Of a DNA stretch of 64,000 nucleotides, positions 53,179 to 62,567 are shown one piece after another. The DNA is from Aequorivita aquimaris (GTDB lineage Bacteria; Bacteroidota; Bacteroidia; Flavobacteriales; Flavobacteriaceae): contig NZ_JRWG01000002.1 of assembly GCF_001573155.1 (NCBI RefSeq), positions 477,170 through 541,169 of the forward strand. Reading direction: 5' to 3'. Each line of letters opens with the position of its first letter. Position 1 is the stretch's first letter. The position numbers and the translations under genes were made by a program. Under the pieces are notes generated by a model. The model was not told where the DNA came from. It searched no databases and saw only the letters and a program-made list of their open reading frames with translations.

Positions 53179-55476
53179 ATGAAGCAGTGGGTTATTGCTT
53201 TGCTATTTATATTTCCCTTTCTGGCAAGTGCACAGAACTTTGAGGACCGCTGGACGGGATACTTTTCCTATGTTTCGGTAAAAGATATTTCCCAAGGCGA
53301 CAACAAGATTTATGTAGGCGCTGAAAATGCCGTTTTTACCTATGATTTTTCCACACAAGAAATAAAAACCCTTTCAACTGTTAATGGCCTTTCTGGAAAC
53401 GCTATAACCACCCTACACTACAGTGAGGCATTTGATTTATTGGTTATTGGATATGCAAACGGATTGATAGAGATTGTAAAAGAAGGCGAGGAAAACGTTT
53501 TAAAAGTGGTAGATATTTTAGAAAAGCAAACCATTCCACCCGATAGAAAACGCATCAACAATTTTACGGAATTTAACGAAAACCTTTATATAGCAACCCA
53601 ATACGGAATATCGGTTTATAACTTATCTAGGCTTGAATTTGGCGACACCTATTTTATAGGCGATGGGGGTGCACAGATAGATATTGTACAGACGATAGTA
53701 CAGGAACCTTACATTTTTGCAGCAAGTTCAACGAGTGGGATGCGCAGGGCTTTTGTAGCAGATGATAACTTGATTGATTATCAAAACTGGACCACAATAA
53801 TGGGTGGTGGTTTTAGAGCTGCGGAAAAATTAGGAAATGAGTTGTATGCTTCAAATCGTTCCAACACTATTTTGCGTTTCACGCCTGATGGGAATACCAT
53901 AGCTGTAGAAAATTTCAATTCTGAAGTACAAAAATTCAGGCTCGCAGATAATCTGTTAACTATTATTACCAAAACTTCCAGTCAGGCATATTCCGAAGGA
54001 TTTGTACAGGAAGCTTCTGTAAGCACAGTGCTCGGGTTTGATCTCGATTTGCTTTCGGGTTATGGTTTTGGCAATAATTTTTATTTGGGAACTAATGAGG
54101 ACGGCATGCTAATAGTTCCTTTTGGCAGCATGCAAGCTACCCAAGTGCTTCCCAATGGTCCAATAAGAAATAGCCCATATTCCATCGATGCTTCACCCGG
54201 ACAATTATGGGTAAGTTTTGGAGAGGTTGATAGAGATTATAATCCATATCCGTTATCACGTTTCGGAATAAGTCAGTTAAAGGATACTATCTGGACGAAT
54301 ATCTCTTATGAAGAGCTCAGTTTAGCTGTAAATGCGGAACCTACAGACTTGGTAAACGTAACCATCAATCCAGATGCGCCCAATGAGGTGTATATGAGCG
54401 CGAACCAAAAAGGGCTTTTAAAAATAGTAGATGGTGTTCCCACAATTCTATATGATGAAACCAATAGCCCGTTGGAAAGAATAAACATTGGGGGCGCTGA
54501 TGCGGGGATACGAATTTATGGTTCCCAGTTTGATAGTCAAGGGAATCTCTGGTTTGTACAAAGCAAAACTGACGAAGGCCTTATAAAATTAACTCCCGGA
54601 GGCCAATTTCAAAAAACTGATATTTCAGGAATAATTAATGCCCCTGGAGAGGTAGCGTTAACAGAACTAGCTTTAAGCCGAGAAAACTATGCCTTCTTTG
54701 GAACATATGGAAGCGGCTTAATAGGATACAACCCAACAACGAACAGATTGAATAGAATTGATAAAGGTGCCGGGTTGGGCAACTTACCCTCCACTACGGT
54801 CCGCGCTGTTGCATTCGATAGCCAAAACAGGTTGTGGATAGGAACCGTAAAAGGTTTGCGAATAATCTATAGTCCCGGAAGTTTTTTTGAAGAGGGAACA
54901 ACACCAGAATCACAATCCATTATTATAGTGGAAGATGGGGTGCCGCAGGAACTTTTATACGAACAGACAATAGCCGATATTGAAGTGGATGGTTCCAACA
55001 ATAAATGGATTGCCACAACCTCGTCTGGGGTTTTCTATTTATCTCCCAATGGACAGGAAACGCTGCTTCGCTTCACCAAAGATAACTCCCCATTGCCTAC
55101 AAACAATGTGCAGGATATAGCAATAGATCCATTTACGGGCGTGGTTTATTTTGCAACCACACAAGGGCTTGTAGCCTATAGGGGCACCTCAACCGCGCCA
55201 AGTGACAATTTGGAAAATGTGCATGCTTTTCCCAACCCCGTTCGTCCAGGTTTTAGCGGAAACGTTACTATTGATGGACTTACGGCCCAAGCCAATGTAA
55301 AAATTACAGACATTACCGGAAGCCTTGTTTTTGAGGAAACTTCAGAAGGAGGAAGCGTACTTTGGGACACTACGGCCTTTGGAAAGTATAAAGTTCGCTC
55401 GGGAGTATATCTTGTGCTTGTAACCACAGAGGATAATGTGGAGACCAAGGTCGCAAAAATTATGATCATCCGCTAA
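53179..55476 (+). CDS. porZ: PorZ, type IX secretion system surface component
   Basis: 765 aa. Signal peptide (FIFPFLASAQN), then two-component-regulator-like beta-propeller repeats (TLSTVNGLSGNAITTLHYSE; GNLWFVQS; NRLWIGTVKGLRI; NNVQDIAIDPFTGVVYFAT) and a C-terminal sorting-type domain (HAFPNPVRPGFSGNVTIDG, ending KVAKIMIIR). In Porphyromonas PorZ delivers anionic LPS to the attachment complex that modifies T9SS cargo. Its position directly before recO is what I know from flavobacterial genomes. The cargo in this window includes the two delta-60 proteins. The stop shares one base with the recO ATG. Confidence 0.87.
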   Translation: MKQWVIALLFIFPFLASAQNFEDRWTGYFSYVSVKDISQGDNKIYVGAENAVFTYDFSTQEIKTLSTVNGLSGNAITTLHYSEAFDLLVIGYANGLIEIVKEGEENVLKVVDILEKQTIPPDRKRINNFTEFNENLYIATQYGISVYNLSRLEFGDTYFIGDGGAQIDIVQTIVQEPYIFAASSTSGMRRAFVADDNLIDYQNWTTIMGGGFRAAEKLGNELYASNRSNTILRFTPDGNTIAVENFNSEVQKFRLADNLLTIITKTSSQAYSEGFVQEASVSTVLGFDLDLLSGYGFGNNFYLGTNEDGMLIVPFGSMQATQVLPNGPIRNSPYSIDASPGQLWVSFGEVDRDYNPYPLSRFGISQLKDTIWTNISYEELSLAVNAEPTDLVNVTINPDAPNEVYMSANQKGLLKIVDGVPTILYDETNSPLERINIGGADAGIRIYGSQFDSQGNLWFVQSKTDEGLIKLTPGGQFQKTDISGIINAPGEVALTELALSRENYAFFGTYGSGLIGYNPTTNRLNRIDKGAGLGNLPSTTVRAVAFDSQNRLWIGTVKGLRIIYSPGSFFEEGTTPESQSIIIVEDGVPQELLYEQTIADIEVDGSNNKWIATTSSGVFYLSPNGQETLLRFTKDNSPLPTNNVQDIAIDPFTGVVYFATTQGLVAYRGTSTAPSDNLENVHAFPNPVRPGFSGNVTIDGLTAQANVKITDITGSLVFEETSEGGSVLWDTTAFGKYKVRSGVYLVLVTTEDNVETKVAKIMIIR

Positions 55477-56195
55477 TGGTTGTTGCCACCAAAGCCATTG
55501 TCTTTTCAGCCATAAAATATTCAGAGGCAGATCTTATTGTAAGTTGCTTTACTGAAGCTTCGGGCATTAAAAGTTATTTACTTCGCAATATTCTGAAATC
55601 GAAGAAAGGGAAGCTAAAAGCCTCTTTTTTTCAGCCGCTCACACAACTTGAAATTGTAGCCGACCATAAAAACAAGGGAAAGTTGGAATATATCAGGGAG
55701 GCCAAAGTGTACTATCATTACCAAACCCTGCATACCGATGTTATAAAAACCGGCTTGGTTATGTTTTTGGCCGAAATGCTAAAGAACTGCATCCGCGAGG
55801 AAGAAGCCAATGAAGACCTTTTTGTATTTTTGGAACAATCCTTCCTGTGGCTTGATAAGAATGATGAGGTGGCCAATTTCCATATTTTCTTTTTGCTGCA
55901 ACTGAGCATGTATTTGGGCTTTTTTCCTGATGCTACGGAAATTCAAAAAAACTATTTCAATATAGTTGAAGGCAACTTTCAGGCTACAAATACTTCAAAT
56001 TATTGTATTGAAGGTGAAGAAATAGAAAACTTTAAACGGTTCTTTGAAACAAAATTAGAAACATTGCAGGAAATAAAGCTCACCAAAACCCAGCGTAAAA
56101 ACTTGTTGGAACTGATGCTTTCCTACTACAGCTTTCACGTGCAAGGATACCAAAAACCGAAATCGCTCGCAGTGCTCAACCAGTTGTTTTTATAA
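55476..56195 (+). CDS. recO: DNA repair protein RecO
   Basis: Recombination mediator that loads RecA with RecF/RecR. N-terminal OB domain with AIVFSAIKYSEADLIVSCFTEASG; the rest is the helical domain (LVMFLAEMLKNCIREEE). The zinc cysteines of many RecO proteins are absent. 239 aa. The ATG overlaps the porZ stop by one base. Confidence 0.93.
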   Translation: MVVATKAIVFSAIKYSEADLIVSCFTEASGIKSYLLRNILKSKKGKLKASFFQPLTQLEIVADHKNKGKLEYIREAKVYYHYQTLHTDVIKTGLVMFLAEMLKNCIREEEANEDLFVFLEQSFLWLDKNDEVANFHIFFLLQLSMYLGFFPDATEIQKNYFNIVEGNFQATNTSNYCIEGEEIENFKRFFETKLETLQEIKLTKTQRKNLLELMLSYYSFHVQGYQKPKSLAVLNQLFL

Positions 56196-56202
56196 AACCA
56201 AC

Positions 56203-56781
56203 CTACAAGTTTCGCTGCAAATGTTCATAAATGCTGTTGCCCAATTTCTTTGTGCCGATACTCTTAAAACCCAAGCCCAAATATAATTTTTTGGCATTCG
56301 GATTTTTAAAATCCACCAAAAGGCCAATTTTTTCATGACCTTCTGCACTTGCCTGTTTTATCGCTGCCGCCAGTAATTTTTTGCCTATTCCTTTTCCTTG
56401 GTGCTGTGGGGCAACACTCAGCGTGTCTATATAAACCTCCCCCGCATTGGTTTCGTCGTCAATCACTAAATCAGTTACTTTATATGTTTCCGCAATATGC
56501 TGAAGGAAAGGCGCGCGGTATTGCGGCAATAACTTTCCATCGTAAAAAGTGATGGAGCCCATAATTTCGTTTTGTTCCGCAAACACCAGCGTATGTTCAA
56601 AACTGTATTGATTGGCTTTTTTCTGAAAGAAATATTCAAACAACGGATAAGCTTTTTCAGGCGTGTGCGTATTTGTAAACGTACATGCCAAATCTTCCAT
56701 TGCCTGAACAATTAACGGGGCAACTTGCCTAAAATCTTCGGGACGGGCGGGACGGATGTTTGCTATTTGCAATGTTTTCAT
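56203..56781 (-). CDS. GNAT family N-acetyltransferase
   Basis: 192 aa. IRPARPEDFRQVAPLIVQAM is the first strand-helix unit; the acetyl-CoA loop is APQHQGKGIGKKLLAAAIKQA (the Q/RxxGxG/A motif); GLLVDFKNPNAKKLYLGLGF is motif B. The acceptor is unknown. Convergent with recO, 7 bp apart. Confidence 0.87.
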   Translation of the reverse strand: MKTLQIANIRPARPEDFRQVAPLIVQAMEDLACTFTNTHTPEKAYPLFEYFFQKKANQYSFEHTLVFAEQNEIMGSITFYDGKLLPQYRAPFLQHIAETYKVTDLVIDDETNAGEVYIDTLSVAPQHQGKGIGKKLLAAAIKQASAEGHEKIGLLVDFKNPNAKKLYLGLGFKSIGTKKLGNSIYEHLQRNL

Positions 56782-56904
56782 GGTTTTTAAATCATTATTT
56801 GGAAGAAATTTCAGCTACTCTTTCTTCTGCAGTCTAAAAGTATAACAGTTTCTTAAGACACACTTCTTCCTCAAAATAATATATTCAACAAAAAGAAAAA
56901 AACT

Positions 56905-58299
56905 ATGAGCAAAGAAGCACAAAAAGAACTGGTGACGATAAACCCCACCACAGGAAAAGTTATAAAGAAATATCCCTTAATGACCGACAAGCAAGCTGAC
57001 GAGGCCGTGGAAAAATGCCACAAAGCTTTTTTGGAATGGCGTATGGTTTCGCATAAGGAAAGAGGAAAAATTATAAAGGCTATCGGCAAAGAACTAAAAG
57101 AAAACGCCGAAGAGCTTTCCAAATTGATGACCAACGAAATGGGGAAACTGCTAAAACAGAGCAAGCAGGAGATAGAACTCTGTGCCGGAATCTGTGATTG
57201 GACCGCTGCCAATGGCCCGGAAAATTTAAAGGACGAAGAGCGCGAGCTTCCCGATGGCGGAAAGGGTATTATAACAAACTCGCCCATAGGTGTGATTTAC
57301 GGGATACAGCCCTGGAATTTCCCTGTGTATCAGGTAATCCGTTACTCTATTGCAAACCTTATGGCAGGTAACGGTATTCTTTTAAAGCATGCTGAAAATG
57401 TGACGGGCACAGGATTGATGCTTCAAAAAATCTATGAAAAAGCAGGACTGCCCAAAAACCTTTTTACCGTTTTAAAAATAACCCACGAGCAGAGCGATAA
57501 AATAATAAAGCACAAACTTGTAAGAGGCGTTACCCTTACCGGAAGCCCCGATGCGGGACGTGCCATCGCCAAAAAGGCAGGCGCTGCCCTAAAGAAAACG
57601 GTAATGGAGCTGGGCAGTAACGACGCCTATATTGTTCTGGAAGACGCAGACTTAAACCTGGCAGTAAAAATGTGCGTGCAGGGAAGAATTTACAATAATG
57701 GCGAAACCTGCGTGGCAGCTAAGCGCTTTGTGGTTGTAGATAAAGTTTATGATGAATTCCGTGATGCATACGTGGAACAGATGAAGAAAATAAAACACGG
57801 AGACCCGACCGATAAGGATTCAAAAATAGGGCCTATGGCACGCGAGGATCTTCGCGAAACCCTTCACGAACAAGTAGAAAAAAGTGTGAAGAAAGGCGCT
57901 AAAATTCTGTGTGGTGGCGAAATGCCAAAAGGCAAAGGGTTCTTCTATCCTGCTACGGTACTCGATAATGTAAAGCCTGGACAACCCGCTTACGACGATG
58001 AGCTTTTTGGCCCCGTAGCCTCACTTATTCGCGCCAAGGATGAAGAAGATGCCATGCGCATTGCCAACGATAGTAAGTACGGTTTGGGGGGCGGTATTTT
58101 TTCCAAAAATGAAAAGAAGGCCATGGAACTGGCCAGCAAGCATTTTGATACGGGTATGGTGTTTATCAATGGTTTTGGCCTTGCACAGCCCAATATGCCC
58201 TTTGGCGGTGTAAAAGATTCCGGATATGGCCGCGAGCACGGCGGTTTTGGGATGAAGGAATTTGTGAATGAAAAAGCTATTATGCGACTTAAAAATTAA
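56905..58299 (+). CDS. NAD(P)-dependent succinate-semialdehyde dehydrogenase
   Basis: Aldehyde dehydrogenase of 464 aa. The general base Glu is in MELGSNDAYIVLEDADL, the nucleophile Cys in NNGETCVAAKRF, and the cofactor motif in GVTLTGSPDAGRA. Overall it matches succinate-semialdehyde dehydrogenases, which feed the TCA cycle from GABA or 2-oxoglutarate; other aldehydes remain possible. The sugar dehydrogenase gene follows by 21 bp. Confidence 0.87.
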   Translation: MSKEAQKELVTINPTTGKVIKKYPLMTDKQADEAVEKCHKAFLEWRMVSHKERGKIIKAIGKELKENAEELSKLMTNEMGKLLKQSKQEIELCAGICDWTAANGPENLKDEERELPDGGKGIITNSPIGVIYGIQPWNFPVYQVIRYSIANLMAGNGILLKHAENVTGTGLMLQKIYEKAGLPKNLFTVLKITHEQSDKIIKHKLVRGVTLTGSPDAGRAIAKKAGAALKKTVMELGSNDAYIVLEDADLNLAVKMCVQGRIYNNGETCVAAKRFVVVDKVYDEFRDAYVEQMKKIKHGDPTDKDSKIGPMAREDLRETLHEQVEKSVKKGAKILCGGEMPKGKGFFYPATVLDNVKPGQPAYDDELFGPVASLIRAKDEEDAMRIANDSKYGLGGGIFSKNEKKAMELASKHFDTGMVFINGFGLAQPNMPFGGVKDSGYGREHGGFGMKEFVNEKAIMRLKN

Positions 58300-58320
58300 T
58301 AAATTATAAATATTTCAATC

Positions 58321-59601
58321 ATGAAAAGGTATCTTCTCTTATTGTTCTTTTTTCCACTTTCACTTTTCTGCCAAATTGAAAAGGAAAAACAGTTACCCGA
58401 GCCTTATGCCACAAAACCAGTTTCAAATTACTCCAATGTAGTAGGATGGGAAGAAGGGGAAACGCCCAAAGCGCCTAAGGGTTTTACGGTTCACAAATAT
58501 GCAGATGGGTTTCAAAACCCCCGATGGATGTACGTGACCCCCAATGGCGATGTTTTGGTAGCAGAAAGTAACAGTAACTACAGCATCCTCAAACAAATTG
58601 GCGCCACCATTATAGGTGCCGGTGGGTCCAACAATCTAGCCAATAGTGCCGATGTTATTACCCTGCTGCGGGATACAGATAACAACGGATATCCCGATGT
58701 ACGGGAAACCCTGCTTACAAAAAAAGAAGGCCTCAACCAGCCCTTTGGTATGCTCGTAATTGGCGATTGGCTGTACGTGGCAAATACCGATGCAGTACTG
58801 CGTTACCCCTATAAAGCGGGGCAAACCAAAATTACCGTCAAGGGTGAGAAAATTACCGACCTCCCCGCAGGAAAAGTCAATCAGCACTGGACGCGCAATA
58901 TTATTGCCAATGCCGATAACTCCAAAATATATATAGCCGTGGGTAGTGGTGATAATATTGGTGAGAAAGGAATGGAGCAGGAAGTAATGAAAGCAAACAT
59001 ACTCATGATGAATCCTGACGGCAGTGAGCTGCAAGTATATGCTTCGGGATTACGTAATCCTGTTGGGATGGATTGGGAGCCTACAACACAAACGCTGTGG
59101 ACCACCGTAAATGAGCGGGATGGTCTGGGTGATAATTTGGTTCCCGATTATTTAACTTCGGTGAAGGAAGGTGGTTTTTATGGCTGGCCCTATATGTATT
59201 GGGGCAGTTATTATGATCCACGTGTGCCCATTCCGCCCAATGTAAAGCTAAAAGAGTCCATTATGCCCGATGTAGATTTGGGCCCGCACACGGCTTCCTT
59301 GGGCCTGATGTTTTATACTGCAGATGCATTTCCGGAGAAATATAGAAACGGAGCCTTTATAGCACAGCATGGTTCGTGGAACCGTGATATATTATCGGGC
59401 TATAAGGTGGTGTATGTTCCTTTTAAAAATGGAAAGCCCACTGGCAAGCCAGAAGATTTCCTTACGGGTTTTATCGTAAATCCCTCTAAAGATGAGGTTC
59501 GTGGAAGACCCGTAGGCCTTACCCTTTTGCCCGATGGGTCTATGTTAATGACCGATGATACCACAAACCATATTTGGAGGATTGTCTATACGGGTGAATA
59601 G
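58321..59601 (+). CDS. PQQ-dependent sugar dehydrogenase (sorbosone dehydrogenase family)
   Basis: 426 aa with a signal peptide (LLLLFFFPLSLFCQ), so periplasmic or exported. Beta-propeller with the motifs NPRWMYVTPNGDVLVAESN, WTRNIIANADNSKIYIAVGSGDNIGE, YASGLRNPVGMDWEP and IAQHGSWNRDILSGYKVVYVPF typical of soluble PQQ glucose/sorbosone dehydrogenases. Substrate unknown. It shares a transcript with the upstream aldehyde dehydrogenase by spacing; an oxidation pair is plausible. Confidence 0.85.
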   Translation: MKRYLLLLFFFPLSLFCQIEKEKQLPEPYATKPVSNYSNVVGWEEGETPKAPKGFTVHKYADGFQNPRWMYVTPNGDVLVAESNSNYSILKQIGATIIGAGGSNNLANSADVITLLRDTDNNGYPDVRETLLTKKEGLNQPFGMLVIGDWLYVANTDAVLRYPYKAGQTKITVKGEKITDLPAGKVNQHWTRNIIANADNSKIYIAVGSGDNIGEKGMEQEVMKANILMMNPDGSELQVYASGLRNPVGMDWEPTTQTLWTTVNERDGLGDNLVPDYLTSVKEGGFYGWPYMYWGSYYDPRVPIPPNVKLKESIMPDVDLGPHTASLGLMFYTADAFPEKYRNGAFIAQHGSWNRDILSGYKVVYVPFKNGKPTGKPEDFLTGFIVNPSKDEVRGRPVGLTLLPDGSMLMTDDTTNHIWRIVYTGE

Positions 59602-59696
59602 GCATTTTGTTCAATGTTTTCTGAAATAAACTAAACTTTATGATTTCCTTAAAAGTGGGTGGCAACATTGTTTAGTATCTTCAAAATAAAAAAACT

Positions 59697-60197
59697 ATGA
59701 GCACAAAAAACCTTTACAGTAAAGAAGCAAAAGAGAAAATAAAAAAAATGGCTGAGTCCATTGATTATGCCATGATGGCTACCGATTTAAATAACCAGCC
59801 TTTTCATGCGGTACCCATGAGCACGAAGGAAGTGGATGACGATGGCAACATTTGGTTTCTCAGCAATAAAAACAGTACCCACAACCAGCACATTGAAAAA
59901 GAAAACAAGACCCAACTTATTTACGCCGACAAAGGCAACTTTGAGTTTTTGAGTATTTATGGCCGTGCCCATATAAGTACAGACCGAAACCGAATTAAGG
60001 AGCTGTACGGCAGTGGCGACGACGCCTGGTTTGATGGCGAAGACGACCCCAACATAACCGCCATTAAAGTGGTACCGGAAGATGCCCATTACTGGGACAC
60101 CAAAAACGGCAAGGTACTTTCACTTTTAAAAATGGCCCAAGGCGCCATAACGGGCAACGAACCCGATCTGGGCGTACAGGGCGATTTAAAGGTATAA
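59697..60197 (+). CDS. General stress FMN-binding split-barrel protein
   Basis: 166 aa, pyridoxamine 5'-phosphate oxidase-like fold. AMMATDLNNQPFHAVPMSTKEVDDDGNIWFLSNKNS fits the general-stress protein 26 branch, which binds FMN or FAD and takes part in stress tolerance. Ends PDLGVQGDLKV. Single gene. Confidence 0.82.
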   Translation: MSTKNLYSKEAKEKIKKMAESIDYAMMATDLNNQPFHAVPMSTKEVDDDGNIWFLSNKNSTHNQHIEKENKTQLIYADKGNFEFLSIYGRAHISTDRNRIKELYGSGDDAWFDGEDDPNITAIKVVPEDAHYWDTKNGKVLSLLKMAQGAITGNEPDLGVQGDLKV

Positions 60198-60218
60198 TTT
60201 ACTCCCCTTCCTAATGAC

Positions 60219-60261
60219 ATCCTTCCAGAGACAGCAGTTGTTTTTGGAAGGATTATTTTTA
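60219..60261 (+). terminator. Probable terminator after the stress protein gene
   Basis: ATCCTTCC (60219-60226) pairs with GGAAGGAT (60246-60253), loop of 19 nt, followed by TATTTTTATTTTTTA. It lies in the gap before the convergent DedA-type gene. Confidence 0.6.
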
Positions 60262-60969
60262 TTTTTTATGTTTTCGTTTTTTGTCCCACCATATATAGAG
60301 GCCAAACAGTGCCAAGCTCACCAGCGAGCCCCAGAGCAAGCTGGTTTTAAGCGAGTCTATATCGCGCCCCGTCCAGGCTATCAGTAATATTAGGGGGGTT
60401 ATGCCTATAAGGGTAGCGGTAATGAATTTAAAATAATTCATCCGCAGTAGTCCTGCCACAAAGCTAATGGCATCGTTGGAGAGAAAGGGGTTAATACGCG
60501 TAATCATCACCGCCCAAAACCCGTAATCGTTCAAGAAATCGGTCATCTTCTGGGTGGTTTTTTTGCCAAGCAATCTGGCGGTAAGCTCAATGCTTAAATA
60601 CTTCCCTATAAAATACCCGATGGAAGAGGCGCAAAATATGGCAATCAAAATAATCACACTTCCCCAAATAGGGCCATACGCCAGTATTGCCACAATCATC
60701 AACAATACCGAAGGAATAACCAAGAGGAACATCTGCACGATCATTGCCAGCACAATGACCACGGGGCCCATCCACCCAAAATCGCTTACCCAGTTCTTGA
60801 TGCGTGCCTCATCATTACTGGTGAGCACATCCCAGGCTTCATTTAAAAATTGATTGACCTGCGGGATGGCAAAGTAGCAGATTACCAAGACCGTGATTAA
60901 GGTAATAGAACTGTAAAGGGGCGCTTTACTTTTTCTAACGGAGATTTCGCCTAGATCCTTTTTTTGCAT
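60259..60969 (-). CDS. TVP38/TMEM64 (DedA-like) membrane protein
   Basis: 236 aa, about six membrane segments. The conserved VTT-domain core runs from ILAYGPIWGSVIILIAIFCAS to YFIGKYLS and INPFLSNDAISFVAGLL. The family is linked to lipid scrambling and membrane homeostasis. Its start lies 21 bp after the stop of the upstream 151-aa gene. Confidence 0.83.
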   Translation of the reverse strand: MQKKDLGEISVRKSKAPLYSSITLITVLVICYFAIPQVNQFLNEAWDVLTSNDEARIKNWVSDFGWMGPVVIVLAMIVQMFLLVIPSVLLMIVAILAYGPIWGSVIILIAIFCASSIGYFIGKYLSIELTARLLGKKTTQKMTDFLNDYGFWAVMITRINPFLSNDAISFVAGLLRMNYFKFITATLIGITPLILLIAWTGRDIDSLKTSLLWGSLVSLALFGLYIWWDKKRKHKK

Positions 60970-60990
60970 AAAGCGCAGGTTTTTTACTTT

Positions 60991-61446
60991 TTAGCTTGCA
61001 GCTTCTGCTTGCGGCTTTCTTTCTGGCGTAAAGTCAAGTAATTGTGTAGGGTCCATTACGTTGTGTATTCCATCCAGCGTGCAAAGAAATACAATGGCGG
61101 CACTTAGCCCTTTAAAGAGGGTAGTTTTGGAGGTAGGGTGTTTCGGTCTTGCGTTTTTATGGTGCAGGGGCAGGGTGTAGCCGCAGCCCTTTAAAAATTC
61201 GGCCTCTATCTGTAAAAGTTCCAGTGGGGTGTAGCCGTTAAACCGCCGGCCCAAGGTTTCGTGCACGCGGCCCACGTAGTTCAATTGCAACGAGCCGTGG
61301 CCATCGCTCAGGTGCTTCCAGCTATCGGTATTATCACATATATTGCCCACGGCGCATTGCTTGCAGCACTCGGGGTTTAGGGTGTTGTTGTGAAAGGCGG
61401 TATAGAGTTTTTGCAGGGCCTGGTCCAGTCTTTTTGAAGTTTGCAT
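60991..61446 (-). CDS. Uncharacterised Cys-rich protein (often named Na+-NQR subunit F by transfer)
   Basis: 151 aa. I recognise the pattern of a flavobacterial protein that databases sometimes label 'Na(+)-translocating NADH-quinone reductase subunit F', but it has neither the FAD nor the 2Fe-2S domain of NqrF. It has a cysteine cluster near the N-terminus (ECCKQCAVGNICDN, residues 26-39) that could bind a metal. The centre (LNYVGRVHETLGRRFNGYTPLELLQIEAEFLKGCGYTLPL) looks helical. No signal peptide. Function unknown. Divergent from the next gene. Confidence 0.7.
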   Translation of the reverse strand: MQTSKRLDQALQKLYTAFHNNTLNPECCKQCAVGNICDNTDSWKHLSDGHGSLQLNYVGRVHETLGRRFNGYTPLELLQIEAEFLKGCGYTLPLHHKNARPKHPTSKTTLFKGLSAAIVFLCTLDGIHNVMDPTQLLDFTPERKPQAEAAS

Positions 61447-61761
61447 AACAGCTATTTTTTTTAACCTTTTATGAAAATACTAAAACCTAGAAAGAAAGCC
61501 CCCGATTTTTTGAATTTTTTAGTAAAATGAAAAAATATGGTGCTGCGTATTCATTTTTTCACCCCCAATACCCCTTTCCAGCAACTTTTTGTCGGGCTAT
61601 TTTTTTGCCAAAATTTCGCCTTGGATAAAAGTATTGAAAATCAATTAGTTGATTTTTTTCAAACAGGAAAAACCCTGTAAAAAAAGGGGGATTTCCCCCG
61701 TTGACTGGTTTTTGTTTTTTTCCGAAAATTGAAAGTATTAATCTTTTAAAATTTTTAAGCT
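61447..61761. other. 315-bp intergenic stretch with stacked hairpins
   Basis: Divergent gap between the 151-aa and 162-aa genes. It holds three local inverted repeats in 63 bp: AAAATCAA-TTAG-TTGATTTT (61637-61656) plus three more T, ACAGG/CCTGT (61663-61678 region), and GGGGG-ATTT-CCCCC (61686-61699). I find no exact -7 box on either strand and no reading frame of note. Confidence 0.5.
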
Positions 61762-62250
61762 ATGAGTAATGTAAACCAAAACCTACTGAACCAGGTAATT
61801 GACGCAAACGTTATGACAACGATCCTGGAAAGTCTTGCAACGGTACAGGCCGCCCTGCCGGATAGTACCCTAACGCCAGAACAACGCAGCAGCCTAAACG
61901 CCATAAGCGTGAACAACAAGGTGTTTGCCGAAGAGGTGCTCAACGAGATGGACACCAACCCCATTGCCGCCGTAAATGCGACTTACAACAGAGACTATCT
62001 GGCCAACGACCTGCAACTTTTTGGACAGGGAGAAACCATTGAAACCAGGTTGATGGATCTTCTACAGCGGGTTCGGGACTTAAAGCGCATGGCGGGACAT
62101 GAAACCTATGGCATGGCCACGGGAGCCTATGGCATGATAGAAGTTTTGGCGCGCACCGGCGTGCCCGGCGCGCAGAACAGCTATAACAGGCTCAAGGTGC
62201 GTTTTGAAGGGCAGGGAGGCAGGCCCAGTGATGATGGGGAAACCCCGTAG
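61762..62250 (+). CDS. Hypothetical helical protein
   Basis: 162 aa, no signal peptide, no membrane segment, no Cys. N-terminal half (QVIDANVMTTILESLATVQAALPDSTLTPEQRSSLNAISV) and the later LMDLLQRVRDLKRMAGHETYGMATGAYGMIEVLAR read as amphipathic helices, in the style of a small family of helical Bacteroidota proteins I cannot name. The tail is glycine-rich and acidic (GQGGRPSDDGETP). It has a terminator 20 bp after its stop. Codon use is more G+C-rich than in the core genes. Confidence 0.6.
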   Translation: MSNVNQNLLNQVIDANVMTTILESLATVQAALPDSTLTPEQRSSLNAISVNNKVFAEEVLNEMDTNPIAAVNATYNRDYLANDLQLFGQGETIETRLMDLLQRVRDLKRMAGHETYGMATGAYGMIEVLARTGVPGAQNSYNRLKVRFEGQGGRPSDDGETP

Positions 62251-62270
62251 TTTTTGAACCCCTGAAAAGG

Positions 62271-62292
62271 TACGGGCTTTGCCCGTATTTTT
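62271..62292 (+). terminator. Terminator after the 162-aa gene
   Basis: TACGGGC-TTT-GCCCGTA followed by six T. It isolates the following repeat array from upstream transcription. Confidence 0.85.
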
Positions 62293-62378
62293 TGTGCATA
62301 GTGCAAACAAAAAAGAGATGCTTTTTGCAAGTTTAATGATGGTTTTCCGTACTTAAAATAGCAACTACCATAGTTTAT

Positions 62379-62567
62379 CTACCATATACCATACTTAAAT
62401 TAATAAAGTCAAATGTTTAACTGCTACAAATCGTCATTTAACTACTATTTGTCAAAGTTAAACACCTATCAATCATCATTAAACTGCTACAAAGCATCAT
62501 TTAATATCTATAAACCATCATTTAATACCTATAAACCATCATTTAATTATTAAAAACCATCATTTAT
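62379..62567. repeat. Nine phased 21-bp direct repeats (iteron-like)
   Basis: Nine contiguous 21-bp units, no spacers, begin at 62379, 62400, 62421, 62442, 62463, 62484, 62505, 62526 and 62547. Columns 6 (A), 17-18 (TT) and 20 (A) are invariant; column 12 is C in eight and column 5 is T in eight. The five units nearest the gene share the core CATCATTwAA, and the two units from 62505 differ at only one base. Upstream units decay progressively. The last unit overlaps the ATG of the HTH gene (62566) by two bases. A 21-bp period equals two helical turns, so a protein bound at each copy would sit on one face of the DNA. Confidence 0.9.

Noticed and set aside
62379..62567. CRISPR array
   Set aside because: The repeats are contiguous 21-bp units with no variable spacers and no cas genes nearby.
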